Source of the DNA: UMGS1370 sp963557065
Lineage (GTDB): Bacteria > Bacillota > Clostridia > Lachnospirales > Lachnospiraceae
Reading direction: 5' to 3'
NCBI GenBank assembly: GCA_963557065.1
Contig: CAUWCT010000044.1
Span: 1 to 64,000, forward strand
Length of the DNA stretch: 64,000 bases
In this document: piece after piece, positions 1-8,087 of the stretch
Layout: each line of letters begins with the position of its first letter
How positions within the stretch are numbered: the first letter of the stretch is position 1
Translations under genes and position numbers: made by a program
The notes under the pieces: model-generated
Seen by the model: the letters and a program-made list of their open reading frames with translations, nothing else
Database searches by the model: none
What the model was told of the DNA's origin: nothing

Positions 1-60
1 GGTAAAGGGAAGAGAAAGGATGAAAGTTTCAATGTGTGGTTTTGAGGGTATGTAAATCCC

Positions 61-89
61 TTGATAATTTTATAGAGTTGTGATATAGA
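61..89 (+). promoter_or_regulatory. promoter of tRNA-Gly
   Basis: TTGATA (61-66) and TATAGA (84-89) are separated by exactly 17 bases, a good sigma-A spacing, about 25 bases before the tRNA. The first 60 bases of the window hold nothing I recognise. Confidence 0.6.
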
Positions 90-113
90 TGATTAGTTTA
101 TATCATATGTAAT

Positions 114-185
114 GCGCGAGTGGCTCAGTGGTGGAGTATCGCCTTGCCAAGGCGAGGGTCGCGGGTTCGAATCCCGTCTCGCGCT
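114..185 (+). tRNA. tRNA-Gly (anticodon GCC)
   Basis: A 72-nt cloverleaf. The acceptor arms GCGCGAG and CTCGCGC pair fully, the T loop contains GGTTCGAATCC, and the anticodon stem CGCCT/AGGCG encloses the loop with anticodon GCC. The discriminator base is T, as expected for bacterial tRNA-Gly. CCA is not encoded. Confidence 0.95.
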
Positions 186-197
186 CTTTTATTTTAT

Positions 198-236
198 GTC
201 GGAATCTTTATTTTGTAAAGGATTTCGGCTTTTTTT
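198..236 (+). terminator. terminator of tRNA-Gly
   Basis: An imperfect stem of about 12 pairs (GTCGGAATC with GATTTCGGC, including wobble pairs) is followed by seven Ts. Confidence 0.65.
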
Positions 237-255
237 GTGTCATAAAAGATAGTTC

Positions 256-284
256 TTTACATTTATCTGGTTCTATATTAATAT
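256..284 (+). promoter_or_regulatory. promoter of the SNF transporter
   Basis: TTTACA (256-261) and TAATAT (279-284) are separated by 17 bases, upstream of the transporter start at 373. Confidence 0.55.
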
Positions 285-372
285 ATTACCAACGTTGAGA
301 AATCGGCGGAAAGGTACTAAAAAGGGATGGTTTGGTGCCTGATAAAAGAAACAAGAAAGGGAGTGTTCAGGT

Positions 373-1728
373 ATGGAAAGAGAAAACTTTAAGTCAAGGC
401 TGGGATTTATTTTAATTTCTGCCGGATGTGCTATCGGAATTGGAAATGTATGGAAATTTCCTTATGTGACGGGACAAAACGGTGGGGGTATTTTTGTATT
501 ATTTTATTTATTCTTTTTGATTGCTGTAGGGGTTCCGGTACTGACAATGGAATTTGCAGTAGGACGAGCCAGCAGAAAAAGCCCAGTCTGCTGTTATCAG
601 GAGCTGGAAAAGCCAGGCAGTAAGTGGCATCTCCATGGTTATGCAGCGATGTTTGGAAACTATGTGCTTATGATGTTTTACACTTCGGTTACCGGATGGA
701 TGCTTTGCTATTTCTTTAAATTTTTGAAGAATGATTTTGCAGGGCTTAATACGGAAGCAGTGGCCGGGGAGTTTTCAAAAATGCTGGGCAATCCGGTAAG
801 TTTGACTTTTTGGATGGGGATTGTTGTTGTAGTTGGATTTATGATTTGTTCGATGGGACTTCAGGCAGGTGTAGAGAGAATTACAAAAGTGATGATGCTG
901 GGACTTTTGGGATTAATTGTGATTCTGGCAGCTAACAGCATTGCTCTGGACGGCGGTATGGAAGGACTGAAATTCTATTTGATTCCCAACTGGGATAGAG
1001 TAAAAGAAGTCGGTCTGATGAATGTAATTATAGCAGCTATGAACCAGTCGTTTTTTACGCTTAGTATTGGCATTGGTTCCATGGCTATTTTTGGAAGCTA
1101 TATGGGCAGAGAAAGAAGTCTGGCAGGTGAATCTGTGAGAATTGCTATTTTGGATACATTTGTGGCAATCACATCCGGACTGATTATTTTCCCGGCTTGT
1201 TTTGCGTTTGGTGTAGATCCGGGCGCTGGTCCGGAACTGATTTTTATTACTCTGCCAAATGTATTTAATGCAATGCCGGGAGGCCGGTTTTGGGGAGCAT
1301 TGTTCTTTGTCTTTATGACATTTGCTGCATTTTCTACAATTATAGCTGTATTTGAAAATATCATAGCATGCTGTATGGACAAGTGGCACTGGAGCCGGAA
1401 AAAAGCATCTGTTTTAAACTGCATTATTATATTTGCAGCTTCTATTCCCTGCGTACTGGGATACAATGTATGGAGCAGCTTTCAACCCAGGGGAGCAGGA
1501 AGTACAGTGCTGGATTTAGAAGATTTTATTGTCAGCAATCTGCTGCTGCCGGGAGGTTCTTTAATATTCCTTCTATTCTGTGTAACCAGATGGGGATGGG
1601 GATTTGACAAGTTCCTTGCAGAGGCGAACACAGGAGAGGGATTAAAGCTGCCAAGGGCATTGAGGGGATATGTGACATATATCGTTCCCTGTCTGATTTT
1701 GGTGATTTTGATTTGTGGGTTAATATAA
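373..1728 (+). CDS. SNF-family sodium-dependent transporter
   Basis: A 451-residue polytopic membrane protein of the neurotransmitter:sodium symporter (SNF, LeuT-fold) family. It is expected to import an amino acid or similar amine using the sodium gradient. The N-terminal signature is present: SRLGFILISAGCAIGIGNVW with KFPYVTGQNGGG (residues 8-38), which forms the substrate and sodium site in TM1. About 11-12 hydrophobic segments follow, and the length matches bacterial members. The substrate cannot be told from sequence. The ATG follows an AAAGGGAG ribosome site. VanZ-like protein and TruA follow with only a short gap, so the three may share a transcript. Confidence 0.9.
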   Translation: MERENFKSRLGFILISAGCAIGIGNVWKFPYVTGQNGGGIFVLFYLFFLIAVGVPVLTMEFAVGRASRKSPVCCYQELEKPGSKWHLHGYAAMFGNYVLMMFYTSVTGWMLCYFFKFLKNDFAGLNTEAVAGEFSKMLGNPVSLTFWMGIVVVVGFMICSMGLQAGVERITKVMMLGLLGLIVILAANSIALDGGMEGLKFYLIPNWDRVKEVGLMNVIIAAMNQSFFTLSIGIGSMAIFGSYMGRERSLAGESVRIAILDTFVAITSGLIIFPACFAFGVDPGAGPELIFITLPNVFNAMPGGRFWGALFFVFMTFAAFSTIIAVFENIIACCMDKWHWSRKKASVLNCIIIFAASIPCVLGYNVWSSFQPRGAGSTVLDLEDFIVSNLLLPGGSLIFLLFCVTRWGWGFDKFLAEANTGEGLKLPRALRGYVTYIVPCLILVILICGLI

Positions 1729-1760
1729 CAAAAATTGTTGAAGGAAGCAGATGAAGGCAG

Positions 1761-2228
1761 ATGAGAGTATCTGGTACAAAGAGGCATCAGAAAGTCTGGC
1801 TTGCAGTATTGTTATTATATATTGCCATTATTTACAGCCATTCGATGCAGCCGGCTGTCCAGTCATCTAAAGAAAGCGGATTTGTCTTTAAGACAGCATC
1901 TGGATTTATGGACCAGATTGGAATAGAAAACGGGTGGCTTACAGAGCACATTGTGAGAAAGACGGCGCATTTTGTGGAGTATGCGGGAATGGGACTGCTT
2001 CTTTTGGTCAATTTATGCAGTCTGTCAGACAGGAGAGAGCGCTTTCTGACAGGTATGCTGGCAGTTGTTCTTATCCCGTTTATAGATGAGACAATACAAG
2101 TATTTGCATTGGGACGCGCTGCAATGATTCAGGATGTATGGCTGGACATAAGCGGTGCAGTGTTTGGATTAGCAGCAGCAAAGGCCTGGCTTTTGCTGCT
2201 GAAGGTGAGGAGAAGAAATTGCGTGTAA
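1761..2228 (+). CDS. VanZ-like membrane protein
   Basis: A 155-residue small membrane protein of the VanZ-like family. It has about four hydrophobic segments (near residues 12-30, 70-88, 92-110 and 125-148). The family signature polar residues lie between them: RKTAHFVEYAG near residue 66 and DETIQVF near residue 110. The namesake VanZ gives low-level teicoplanin resistance, but most members, including stand-alone ones like this, have no known function. The gene lies 32 bases after the SNF transporter, and its 3' end overlaps the inferred truA start by 10 bases, suggesting translational coupling. Confidence 0.8.
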   Translation: MRVSGTKRHQKVWLAVLLLYIAIIYSHSMQPAVQSSKESGFVFKTASGFMDQIGIENGWLTEHIVRKTAHFVEYAGMGLLLLVNLCSLSDRRERFLTGMLAVVLIPFIDETIQVFALGRAAMIQDVWLDISGAVFGLAAAKAWLLLLKVRRRNCV

Positions 2229-2965
2229 ACTATAAAGCAGTTATGCAGTATGATGGGAGCCGGTATGACGGCTGGCAGAAACAGGTTACAACAGACAAGA
2301 CGATCCAGGGAAAGATGGAAGCAGTTTTAAGCCGTCTGGCAGGGGAACCTGTTGAGGTGCATGGATCTGGAAGGACGGACAAGGGAGTGCATGCTGCCGG
2401 TCAGGTAATCAACTTTTATCTTCCGGAGAAAATGAACGAACAGGAGATTAAGGCATACTGCAATGAATATCTTCCGGAAGATATTGGAGTAGTATCTGTA
2501 GAACAGGCGCCATACCGTTTTCACAGCCGTCTTAATGCAGTAAGGAAAACTTATGCGTATCATATTGAAATGAGTGAAAAGAAGGATGTCTTTTTCAGAA
2601 AATATACATATGGTTTTGGAAAAAATCTGGATATTGAGAAAATGAGGGAAGCGGCAGATTTTTTACTGGGAACCCATGACTTTAAAAGTTTTTGTGGAAA
2701 CCGGAAAATGAAGAAGAGTACAGTCAGGACCATTGAAAATATCGAATTTGACAAACAGGGTACAAAACTGACAATCCGCTATACAGGAAATGGTTTTATG
2801 CAGTATATGGTCAGGATTCTGACCGGCACTTTGATTGAAGTGGGACTGAAAGAGCGAAGTCCGGAGAATATCAGGGATGTATTAGCAGCATTAAACAGGG
2901 ATGCTGCAGGCCCGACTGCACCGGCTGAGGGATTATGTTTGGAATGTGTAGAATACAATGTGTAA
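2219..2965 (+). CDS. truA: tRNA pseudouridine synthase A
   Basis: TruA converts U38-U40 in the anticodon arm of tRNAs to pseudouridine. The catalytic aspartate motif GSGRTDKGVHA lies near residue 55, and the N-terminal MQYDGSRYDGW motif is present. The open frame extends upstream to 2138, but that part lies inside the VanZ-like gene. I chose the TTG at 2219 because AGGAG at 2208-2212 sits six bases before it; this gives 248 residues, the usual TruA length. The TAA stop is the second to fourth bases of the left end of a dispersed repeat (GTAATGGTTCAGCC), so the native C-terminus may have been altered slightly by insertion. Confidence 0.9.
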   Translation: MRVNYKAVMQYDGSRYDGWQKQVTTDKTIQGKMEAVLSRLAGEPVEVHGSGRTDKGVHAAGQVINFYLPEKMNEQEIKAYCNEYLPEDIGVVSVEQAPYRFHSRLNAVRKTYAYHIEMSEKKDVFFRKYTYGFGKNLDIEKMREAADFLLGTHDFKSFCGNRKMKKSTVRTIENIEFDKQGTKLTIRYTGNGFMQYMVRILTGTLIEVGLKERSPENIRDVLAALNRDAAGPTAPAEGLCLECVEYNV

Positions 2966-3045
2966 TGGTTCAGCCATACGAAGATTCAGGCAGGAAAAAG
3001 CGTTGAAAACTTGTTTTTATAAGGTTTTCCTGCCTGAGCGGATGC
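2962..3045 (+). repeat. IS66-type MITE, truncated copy A
   Basis: Left end GTAATGGTTCAGCCAT plus the first internal hairpin of the dispersed element seen complete at 11988-12136. The hairpin arms 2986-2998 (TCAGGCAGGAAAA) and 3025-3037 pair perfectly over 13 bases and enclose the conserved AGCGTTGAAAACTT loop. After GCGGATGCCA the element breaks off; the second hairpin and right end are missing. It overlaps the truA stop codon. Confidence 0.75.
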
Positions 3046-3072
3046 CAATGTTTTAAAAATATAAAAAAGTGC

Positions 3073-3101
3073 TTGACCGCAGAAGAATCTTATTGTATAA
3101 T
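3073..3101 (+). promoter_or_regulatory. promoter of the tRNA-Gln pair
   Basis: TTGACC (3073-3078) and a perfect TATAAT (3096-3101) with a 17-base spacer, 16 bases before the first tRNA-Gln. Confidence 0.75.
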
Positions 3102-3117
3102 ACACTCGTTGCGTTGA

Positions 3118-3189
3118 TGGGCTATCGCCAAATGGTAAGGCAACGGACTCTGACTCCGTCATTTCAAGGTTCGAATCCTTGTAGCCCAG
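3118..3189 (+). tRNA. tRNA-Gln (anticodon CTG), copy 1
   Basis: A 72-nt cloverleaf with acceptor TGGGCTA/TAGCCCA, the U1-A72 pair typical of tRNA-Gln, and T loop GGTTCGAATCC. The anticodon stem ACGGA/TCCGT encloses loop CTCTGAC, giving anticodon CTG (reads CAG). CCA is not encoded. Confidence 0.93.
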
Positions 3190-3220
3190 TTTCATTATTT
3201 AAAAATTCATATTGTATTGA

Positions 3221-3292
3221 TGGGCTATCGCCAAATGGTAAGGCAACGGACTCTGACTCCGTCATTTCAAGGTTCGAATCCTTGTAGCCCAG
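3221..3292 (+). tRNA. tRNA-Gln (anticodon CTG), copy 2
   Basis: Identical over all 72 bases to the copy 103 bases upstream; the 31-base spacer has no promoter or terminator, so the two form one transcript. A recent tandem duplication is likely. Confidence 0.93.
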
Positions 3293-3301
3293 CTAACAGA
3301 G

Positions 3302-3333
3302 TCCAGTGAATGCAGATATTTACTGGATTTTTT
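3302..3333 (+). terminator. terminator of the tRNA-Gln transcript
   Basis: TCCAGTGAAT pairs with ATTTACTGGA (one wobble) around a short loop and is followed by six Ts. Confidence 0.8.
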
Positions 3334-3411
3334 AATGCAACCGGAAATTTCTCTGTAATGTTCCTGCTGTATTAAAACATTCCGCGCAGGATGTGCACTT
3401 ATACAAAGGCG

Positions 3412-3428
3412 TATGGCGGAACTGTTAC
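3412..3428 (+). repeat. IS66-type MITE, right-end remnant B
   Basis: TATGGCGGAACTGTTAC matches the right inverted end ATGGCTGAACTGTTAC with one mismatch. A possible decayed left end (GTAATGTTCCTGC) starts at 3355, but no target duplication is visible. The rest of the 2966-3513 gap holds the tRNA pair, their signals, copy A and the next promoter. Confidence 0.45.
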
Positions 3429-3457
3429 CATCCTGTGAAATAAAAGCGCGCTACTAC

Positions 3458-3486
3458 TGGACAATAGTTGGATAATCAGATATAAT
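3458..3486 (+). promoter_or_regulatory. promoter of the thioesterase operon
   Basis: TGGACA (3458-3463) and TATAAT (3481-3486) with a 17-base spacer, 27 bases before the chosen ATG. Confidence 0.7.
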
Positions 3487-3513
3487 GGTATGTGATTTTA
3501 AGTGAGGACGGAT

Positions 3514-4269
3514 ATGTATCGGTTAGATGGCAGGATTCGCTACAGCGAAACAGATGAAGATGGGTTCCTTACAATGACAGGAATCATCAACTATTTTCAG
3601 GACTGCAGCACATTTCAGTCAGAGGATTGCGGTGTAGGGGTAGAATTCCTTAAAAAAGAGCATCGCGCCTGGATGGTGTCATCCTGGAGGATTGTGGTGG
3701 ACCAGTACCCAAAACTTGGGGACAGAGTGCAGATCGTGACTTGGCCCTACGCATTTAAAGGGATTTATGGCTATCGCAATTTTGCAGTTTTAGATTCAAA
3801 AGGCAGTTATCTGGTAAGAGCAAATTCCATTTGGTTTTTATGCGATACAGATACGCTTTTGCCGACACGAGTCAGAGATGAGGACGCGGCGCCTTATGGT
3901 GCAGAAGAACCAAAGCTGGAAATGGGAGAGGTTCCCAGGAAGATTTTGCTGCCTCAGGAGTTTGAAGAGGGAGAGCCAATTATTGTAAACCGTTATCACA
4001 TTGATACGAATCACCATGTAAATAATGCCCAGTACGTGGAAATAGCACGTCAGGCAGCAGGAGAGACCAGGCGGATTCGGGAATTGAGGGCAGAGTATAA
4101 AAAAGCAGCTGTTCTGAATGATGTGATGATTCCGAGAGTATCTGCTATAGAAAATGGCCATGTCCTTTCCCTGTGCAGTACAGAGGGGAGACCATATGCA
4201 GTTGTCTGGATGCAGTATGCAGACACAGCGTCCAATAGTCAGGAAAAGCAAGAAAGGCAAACTATATGA
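3514..4269 (+). CDS. acyl-ACP thioesterase (FatA/FatB family)
   Basis: About 251 residues of the acyl-ACP thioesterase family: two tandem hot-dog folds that release free fatty acids from acyl carrier protein. The first hot dog holds RYSETDEDGFLTMTGI near the start and HRAWMVSSW. The second holds DTNHHVNNAQYVE near residue 165, carrying the Asn/His residues of the plant FatA/FatB active site. An in-frame GTG exists at 3502, but the ATG at 3514 is better placed behind GTGAGGA. The stop overlaps the next gene by four bases (ATGA), so it is translated together with the CvfB-like protein. Confidence 0.88.
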   Translation: MYRLDGRIRYSETDEDGFLTMTGIINYFQDCSTFQSEDCGVGVEFLKKEHRAWMVSSWRIVVDQYPKLGDRVQIVTWPYAFKGIYGYRNFAVLDSKGSYLVRANSIWFLCDTDTLLPTRVRDEDAAPYGAEEPKLEMGEVPRKILLPQEFEEGEPIIVNRYHIDTNHHVNNAQYVEIARQAAGETRRIRELRAEYKKAAVLNDVMIPRVSAIENGHVLSLCSTEGRPYAVVWMQYADTASNSQEKQERQTI

Positions 4270-5099
4270 TTGAATTAGGAAAGATACAGGAACTGGAAGT
4301 AGTCCGGATCAAGGATTTTGGCGTGTATCTCAGTGAAACGGCCAAAGAGGGAGCCAGTGTCCTTCTTCCCAAAAAGCAGGTTCCAAAAGGAACGGGCATA
4401 GGAGATAAGATTACAGTTTTTATTTACAAGGATTCAGAGGACAGGCTGATTGCAACAGCGGACAGACCGAAACTGCAGGTGGGAGAGACGGCTGTACTGG
4501 AAGTAAAAGAGACTTCCAGGATTGGGGCTTTTTTAGATATGGGGCTGGAAAAGGATTTGCTTCTTCCGTTCCGAGAGCAGAGCCATCCTGTGAGAAAGGG
4601 TGAAAAGTGCCTGGTTGCATTATACGTAGATAAGAGCAGCCGTCTGGCAGCGACTATGAGAGTGTATTCTTATATGAGCAATCAGTCTCCTTATAAAAAG
4701 GACGATCAGGTAAGCGGCAGGATTTATGAGATCAATGAAAATCTGGGAGCGTTTGTGGCGGTTGATAATCGTTATTATGGCCTGATTCCCAAAAAAGAAT
4801 TGTTCCAGGATTTTCATGAGGGTGATGAGATAGAAGCCAGAGTGATACGGGTCCGCGAGGACGGAAAGCTGGATTTGAGCGTCCGCCAGAAAGCGTATAT
4901 GCAGATGGAAGCAGATGCGGTAAAAGTGATGCAGATCATTGAAGAATTTGACGGAGTTCTTCCGTTTAATGATAAGGCAAGACCGGAGACAATCCGGCGC
5001 GAGTTTAACATGAGTAAAAATGAGTTTAAGCGGGCAGTAGGCAAGCTGCTCAAAGAAGGGAAAATCCGGATTACGGAAAAATCCATCCAAAAAGTGTAG
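4266..5099 (+). CDS. cvfB: CvfB/YitL-type S1 RNA-binding protein
   Basis: A 277-residue protein of the CvfB (YitL) family, with tandem S1-like OB folds followed by a winged-helix C-terminus. The first S1-like unit starts at residue 4 (GKIQELEVVRIKDFGVYL), a second near residue 75 (GETAVLEVKETSRIGAFLDMG) and a third near residue 145 (GRIYEINENLGAFVAV). The winged helix covers about 215-277. CvfB binds RNA and affects virulence gene expression in Staphylococcus aureus; its role elsewhere is unclear. The gene is coupled by ATGA overlap to the thioesterase and lies seven bases before a methyltransferase. Confidence 0.85.
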   Translation: MIELGKIQELEVVRIKDFGVYLSETAKEGASVLLPKKQVPKGTGIGDKITVFIYKDSEDRLIATADRPKLQVGETAVLEVKETSRIGAFLDMGLEKDLLLPFREQSHPVRKGEKCLVALYVDKSSRLAATMRVYSYMSNQSPYKKDDQVSGRIYEINENLGAFVAVDNRYYGLIPKKELFQDFHEGDEIEARVIRVREDGKLDLSVRQKAYMQMEADAVKVMQIIEEFDGVLPFNDKARPETIRREFNMSKNEFKRAVGKLLKEGKIRITEKSIQKV

Positions 5100-5106
5100 G
5101 AGGAGT

Positions 5107-5694
5107 ATGGTGGACTCGATAGACTATTATAATAAATATGCAGTAAAGTTCTTTGAAGATACGGTAGATTTGGATATGACGCCAATCATCGGGGAATTTT
5201 TAAGAGAGATGGAGGAAGGGGCGACCATTCTGGATATGGGATGCGGCTCCGGACGGGACAGTCTCTATATGTATGAACTTGGATATGATGTGACAGCTAT
5301 GGATGCAGCTATGGAAATGTGCCGTCTGGCAGAGGTGCATACCGGGCTTGAAATTCTCCAGATGCGGTATGAAGATATGGAATTTGACGATGTGTTTGAC
5401 GGCATCTGGGCCTGCGGCGCATTTGTTCATATTCCCAAAGATGAGATGCCGGCAATTTTAAAGAAAACAGCGGCAGCTTTAAAAGAGCAGGGAATCCTGT
5501 ATCTTTCCGTTTGTCAGGGCAATTTTGAGGGATTTCGGGGAGAGAGGTATTTCAGCGATTATACAGAAACAGAAATCAGGGACTTGTTAGAGGACACTGG
5601 GAAGTTTACCATCGAGAAGATATGGATTACTGCAGATGTGAGATCCAACCATCCGGATACGCGGTGGGTGAATGTATTGGCAAGAAAAAAATAG
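5107..5694 (+). CDS. class I SAM-dependent methyltransferase
   Basis: A 195-residue methyltransferase. Motif I, ILDMGCGSGRDS (near residue 40), binds S-adenosylmethionine, followed by the motif II acidic end (AMDAA) and the post-motif region GIWACGAFVHIPKDE. Members with this layout act on small molecules; the substrate is not evident. AGGAGG sits just before the ATG. Third gene of the thioesterase operon and followed by a terminator. Confidence 0.85.
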   Translation: MVDSIDYYNKYAVKFFEDTVDLDMTPIIGEFLREMEEGATILDMGCGSGRDSLYMYELGYDVTAMDAAMEMCRLAEVHTGLEILQMRYEDMEFDDVFDGIWACGAFVHIPKDEMPAILKKTAAALKEQGILYLSVCQGNFEGFRGERYFSDYTETEIRDLLEDTGKFTIEKIWITADVRSNHPDTRWVNVLARKK

Positions 5695-5708
5695 AAATAC
5701 TAACTAAC

Positions 5709-5740
5709 AGGGAGCGAGAGATCGTTCCCTTTATTTCTTT
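5709..5740 (+). terminator. terminator of the thioesterase operon
   Basis: AGGGAGCGA pairs with TCGTTCCCT (one G-T) around GAGA and is followed by TTATTTCTTT. Confidence 0.75.
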
Positions 5741-5773
5741 ACAGTGTTTCACACTTATCAGAAGGAGGTATAA

Positions 5774-6628
5774 ATGAGTATGTTCCGAAATAACAATCGG
5801 CCTGTCTGGGTGGATTATCTGCTTCTTACGATAGGCGCTCTGATTATTGCAGTGTCTGTCAAAAATATTTTCGATCCGGCTAATATGGTAATAGGCGGGG
5901 CATCTGGTCTTGCTATTATTCTCAAGGCAAAGTTCGGGGTTCCTTTGTGGCTGACCAATACCCTGTTTAATGTGCCTCTTTTTATCGGTGCTTACAAGAT
6001 AAAAGGGTGGAAATTTATTAAGCGGACTGTATACGCAACGATTGCACTGTCCGTATGGCTGTATGTAATTCCAGACATCCCATTTGTGGCAGATGATTTG
6101 CTGTTGGTGGCATTGTATGGAGGAATTGTCTGTGGTATTGGGACCGGCATAGTGCTTTTAGCCATGGCGACAACAGGAGGGACGGATACGCTGGCAGCTT
6201 TGATTCAGCCGCTGATGCCCCACCGTTCCATTGCTCAGATTATGATGGTCCTGGATACATTGATTGTCCTGGCAGGACTTTCCACATTTGGCCTTCATCT
6301 TGCATTGTATGCAATGATTGCCATTTATGTGCTGACCAAGATTTCCGATGATATTATAGAAGGATTAAAATTTGCAAAATCTATTTATATCATTTCGGAG
6401 CATTCAGAAGCAATCGCCTGGACGATTATGACAGAACTGGGACGGGGCGTTACCGGCCTGGATGTTAAGGGAATGTATTCCGGCGAGGGACGACAGATGC
6501 TGTACTGTGTGGTTTCTAAAAAAGAAATTACCCAGATTAAGGAAATTGTAGCCCGGTTTGACCGGGGCGCATTTGTAATAGTAGAAGATGCAAGAGAAGT
6601 ATTAGGAGAGGGATTTATGGAGTATTAA
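5774..6628 (+). CDS. YitT-family membrane protein (DUF161/DUF2179)
   Basis: A 284-residue protein with about five or six hydrophobic segments in the first 190 residues. The YitT-type glycine-rich motif FDPANMVIGGASGLAII lies near residue 30 and ATTGGTDTLA near residue 133. A soluble DUF2179 domain follows (about 195-280), seen as VTGLDVKGMYSGEGRQMLYCVV. The family is widespread in Firmicutes with no settled transport substrate. AAGGAGG precedes the ATG. It stands alone between a terminator and the 228-base leader of the next gene. Confidence 0.85.
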   Translation: MSMFRNNNRPVWVDYLLLTIGALIIAVSVKNIFDPANMVIGGASGLAIILKAKFGVPLWLTNTLFNVPLFIGAYKIKGWKFIKRTVYATIALSVWLYVIPDIPFVADDLLLVALYGGIVCGIGTGIVLLAMATTGGTDTLAALIQPLMPHRSIAQIMMVLDTLIVLAGLSTFGLHLALYAMIAIYVLTKISDDIIEGLKFAKSIYIISEHSEAIAWTIMTELGRGVTGLDVKGMYSGEGRQMLYCVVSKKEITQIKEIVARFDRGAFVIVEDAREVLGEGFMEY

Positions 6629-6787
6629 TCCTGTTTGTAAATGATTGCATAAAATAAACGGCATCTTTTGGACATTTTTTCCTGCCATGTTATTTGGGTA
6701 TACAAATTAGCCAATAAAAAAATGGATTTTTAGTGATTTAAAGAATAGCAAAAGAAGACGGATTCAGGTATGATTATACCATCACGC

Positions 6788-6819
6788 GAGACGCCCCATA
6801 AGTGGGGAGGAGGCGTCTT
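6788..6819 (+). promoter_or_regulatory. hairpin in the msmK leader
   Basis: AGACGCC (6789-6795) pairs with GGCGTCT (6812-6818), with CC/GG continuing inside after a bulge. No T-tract follows, so it is not a simple terminator. It lies 38 bases before the ATG and may stabilise the message or act as a leader control element. Confidence 0.35.
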
Positions 6820-6856
6820 AAGTTAAAACCTGTTAATTAAGTAGGAGGATTTTGTA

Positions 6857-7969
6857 ATGGCTAGTTTATCTTTAAAGAATGTTACTAAAAAGTATCCCAA
6901 CGGTTTTGTTGCAGTACATGACTTTAATCTGGAGATTGCAGATAAAGAATTTATCATTTTCGTAGGTCCGTCCGGCTGCGGTAAGTCTACTACCCTTCGT
7001 ATGATCGCTGGTCTGGAGGATATTTCTTCCGGTGAATTATACATTGACGGCAAGCTGATGAATGACGTTGAGCCAAAAGACAGAGATATTGCCATGGTTT
7101 TCCAGAACTACGCTCTGTATCCTCATATGTCTGTATATGACAATATGGCATTTGGATTAAAGTTAAGAAAGACCCCAAAGGATGAGATTGATAAATTAGT
7201 TCATGAGGCAGCAAGAATCCTTGACCTTGAGCATTTATTAGACCGTAAGCCAAAGGCTCTGTCCGGTGGTCAGAGACAGCGTGTTGCTATGGGACGTGCT
7301 ATTGTTCGTAGCCCGAAGGTATTCCTGATGGATGAGCCGCTGTCCAACCTGGATGCAAAGCTGAGAGGCCAGATGCGTATTGAGATTTCCAAACTGCATC
7401 AGAGACTGGAAGCAACCATTATCTACGTAACTCATGACCAGACCGAGGCTATGACCTTAGGTACCAGAATCGTTGTTATGAAGGACGGTGTCATTCAGCA
7501 GGTAGATTCTCCACAGAATCTGTATGACAAGCCATGCAACAAGTTCGTTGCAGGATTTATCGGTGCTCCTCAGATGAACCTGTTAGATGCAGCAGTTGGC
7601 AAATCCGGCTCTGATGTTACCTTAACATTCGGAGGCAACACCATTGCTCTTCCGGCTGATAAGGCTAAGAAGTTAGAGGATGCAGGCTATGTTGGAAAGA
7701 CTGTTACCCTGGGTATCCGTCCGGAAGATCTGCATGATGATGAAGCTGCTTTAGCTGAAAATGCAAAGAGCGTAATTGAAGCTACCATTCGTGTATACGA
7801 GATGTTAGGTGCAGAAGTGTACTTATACTTTGATATTGATGAGACCAGCTGTACTGCAAGGGTAAATCCACGTACTACTGCAAGACCTGGAGATACTGTA
7901 AAACTGGCTCTGGATATGACAAAGGCTCATGTTTTTGATAAGGAAACAGAAAAAGTGATTTTAAACTAA
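6857..7969 (+). CDS. msmK: multi-sugar ABC transporter ATPase (MsmK/MsmX/UgpC type)
   Basis: A 370-residue ATPase that energises carbohydrate ABC importers at the inner face of the membrane. Walker A is GPSGCGKST (near residue 38), signature LSGGQRQRVAMGRA (near 135) and Walker B VFLMDEPLSNLDAKLR (near 155). The C-terminal TOBE-type regulatory domain covers about 240-370. It stands alone with strong codon bias and a perfect GGAGGA site, as expected for a shared housekeeping ATPase. The maltodextrin transporter at 27-31 kb has no ATPase of its own, so this protein is the natural candidate; that link is inference from family behaviour. Confidence 0.9.
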   Translation: MASLSLKNVTKKYPNGFVAVHDFNLEIADKEFIIFVGPSGCGKSTTLRMIAGLEDISSGELYIDGKLMNDVEPKDRDIAMVFQNYALYPHMSVYDNMAFGLKLRKTPKDEIDKLVHEAARILDLEHLLDRKPKALSGGQRQRVAMGRAIVRSPKVFLMDEPLSNLDAKLRGQMRIEISKLHQRLEATIIYVTHDQTEAMTLGTRIVVMKDGVIQQVDSPQNLYDKPCNKFVAGFIGAPQMNLLDAAVGKSGSDVTLTFGGNTIALPADKAKKLEDAGYVGKTVTLGIRPEDLHDDEAALAENAKSVIEATIRVYEMLGAEVYLYFDIDETSCTARVNPRTTARPGDTVKLALDMTKAHVFDKETEKVILN

Positions 7970-7988
7970 TCTCTTACAGCAAAAAAAT

Positions 7989-8023
7989 AAGCAGGCGGAG
8001 TATCTCCCGCTTGCTTTTTTTTT
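7989..8023 (+). terminator. terminator of msmK
   Basis: AAGCAGGCGG-AG pairs with CTCCCGCTTGCTT (one bulge, one wobble) and runs into a tract of nine Ts. Confidence 0.85.
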
Positions 8024-8087
8024 GTATTTGCTTTAATATATACTTATTAGGTATATGTGTAAATTTGACCAAAAGGAGAGAGATGCC

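Noticed and set aside
3038..3056. Possible right target duplication (CAATGT) for truncated copy A
   Set aside because: Only six of eight bases agree with the left flank TACAATGT and the right end of the element is missing, so no duplication can be claimed.
6746..6774. Promoter for msmK around TATGAT at 6769
   Set aside because: No acceptable -35 box at the right spacing, so I do not report it.
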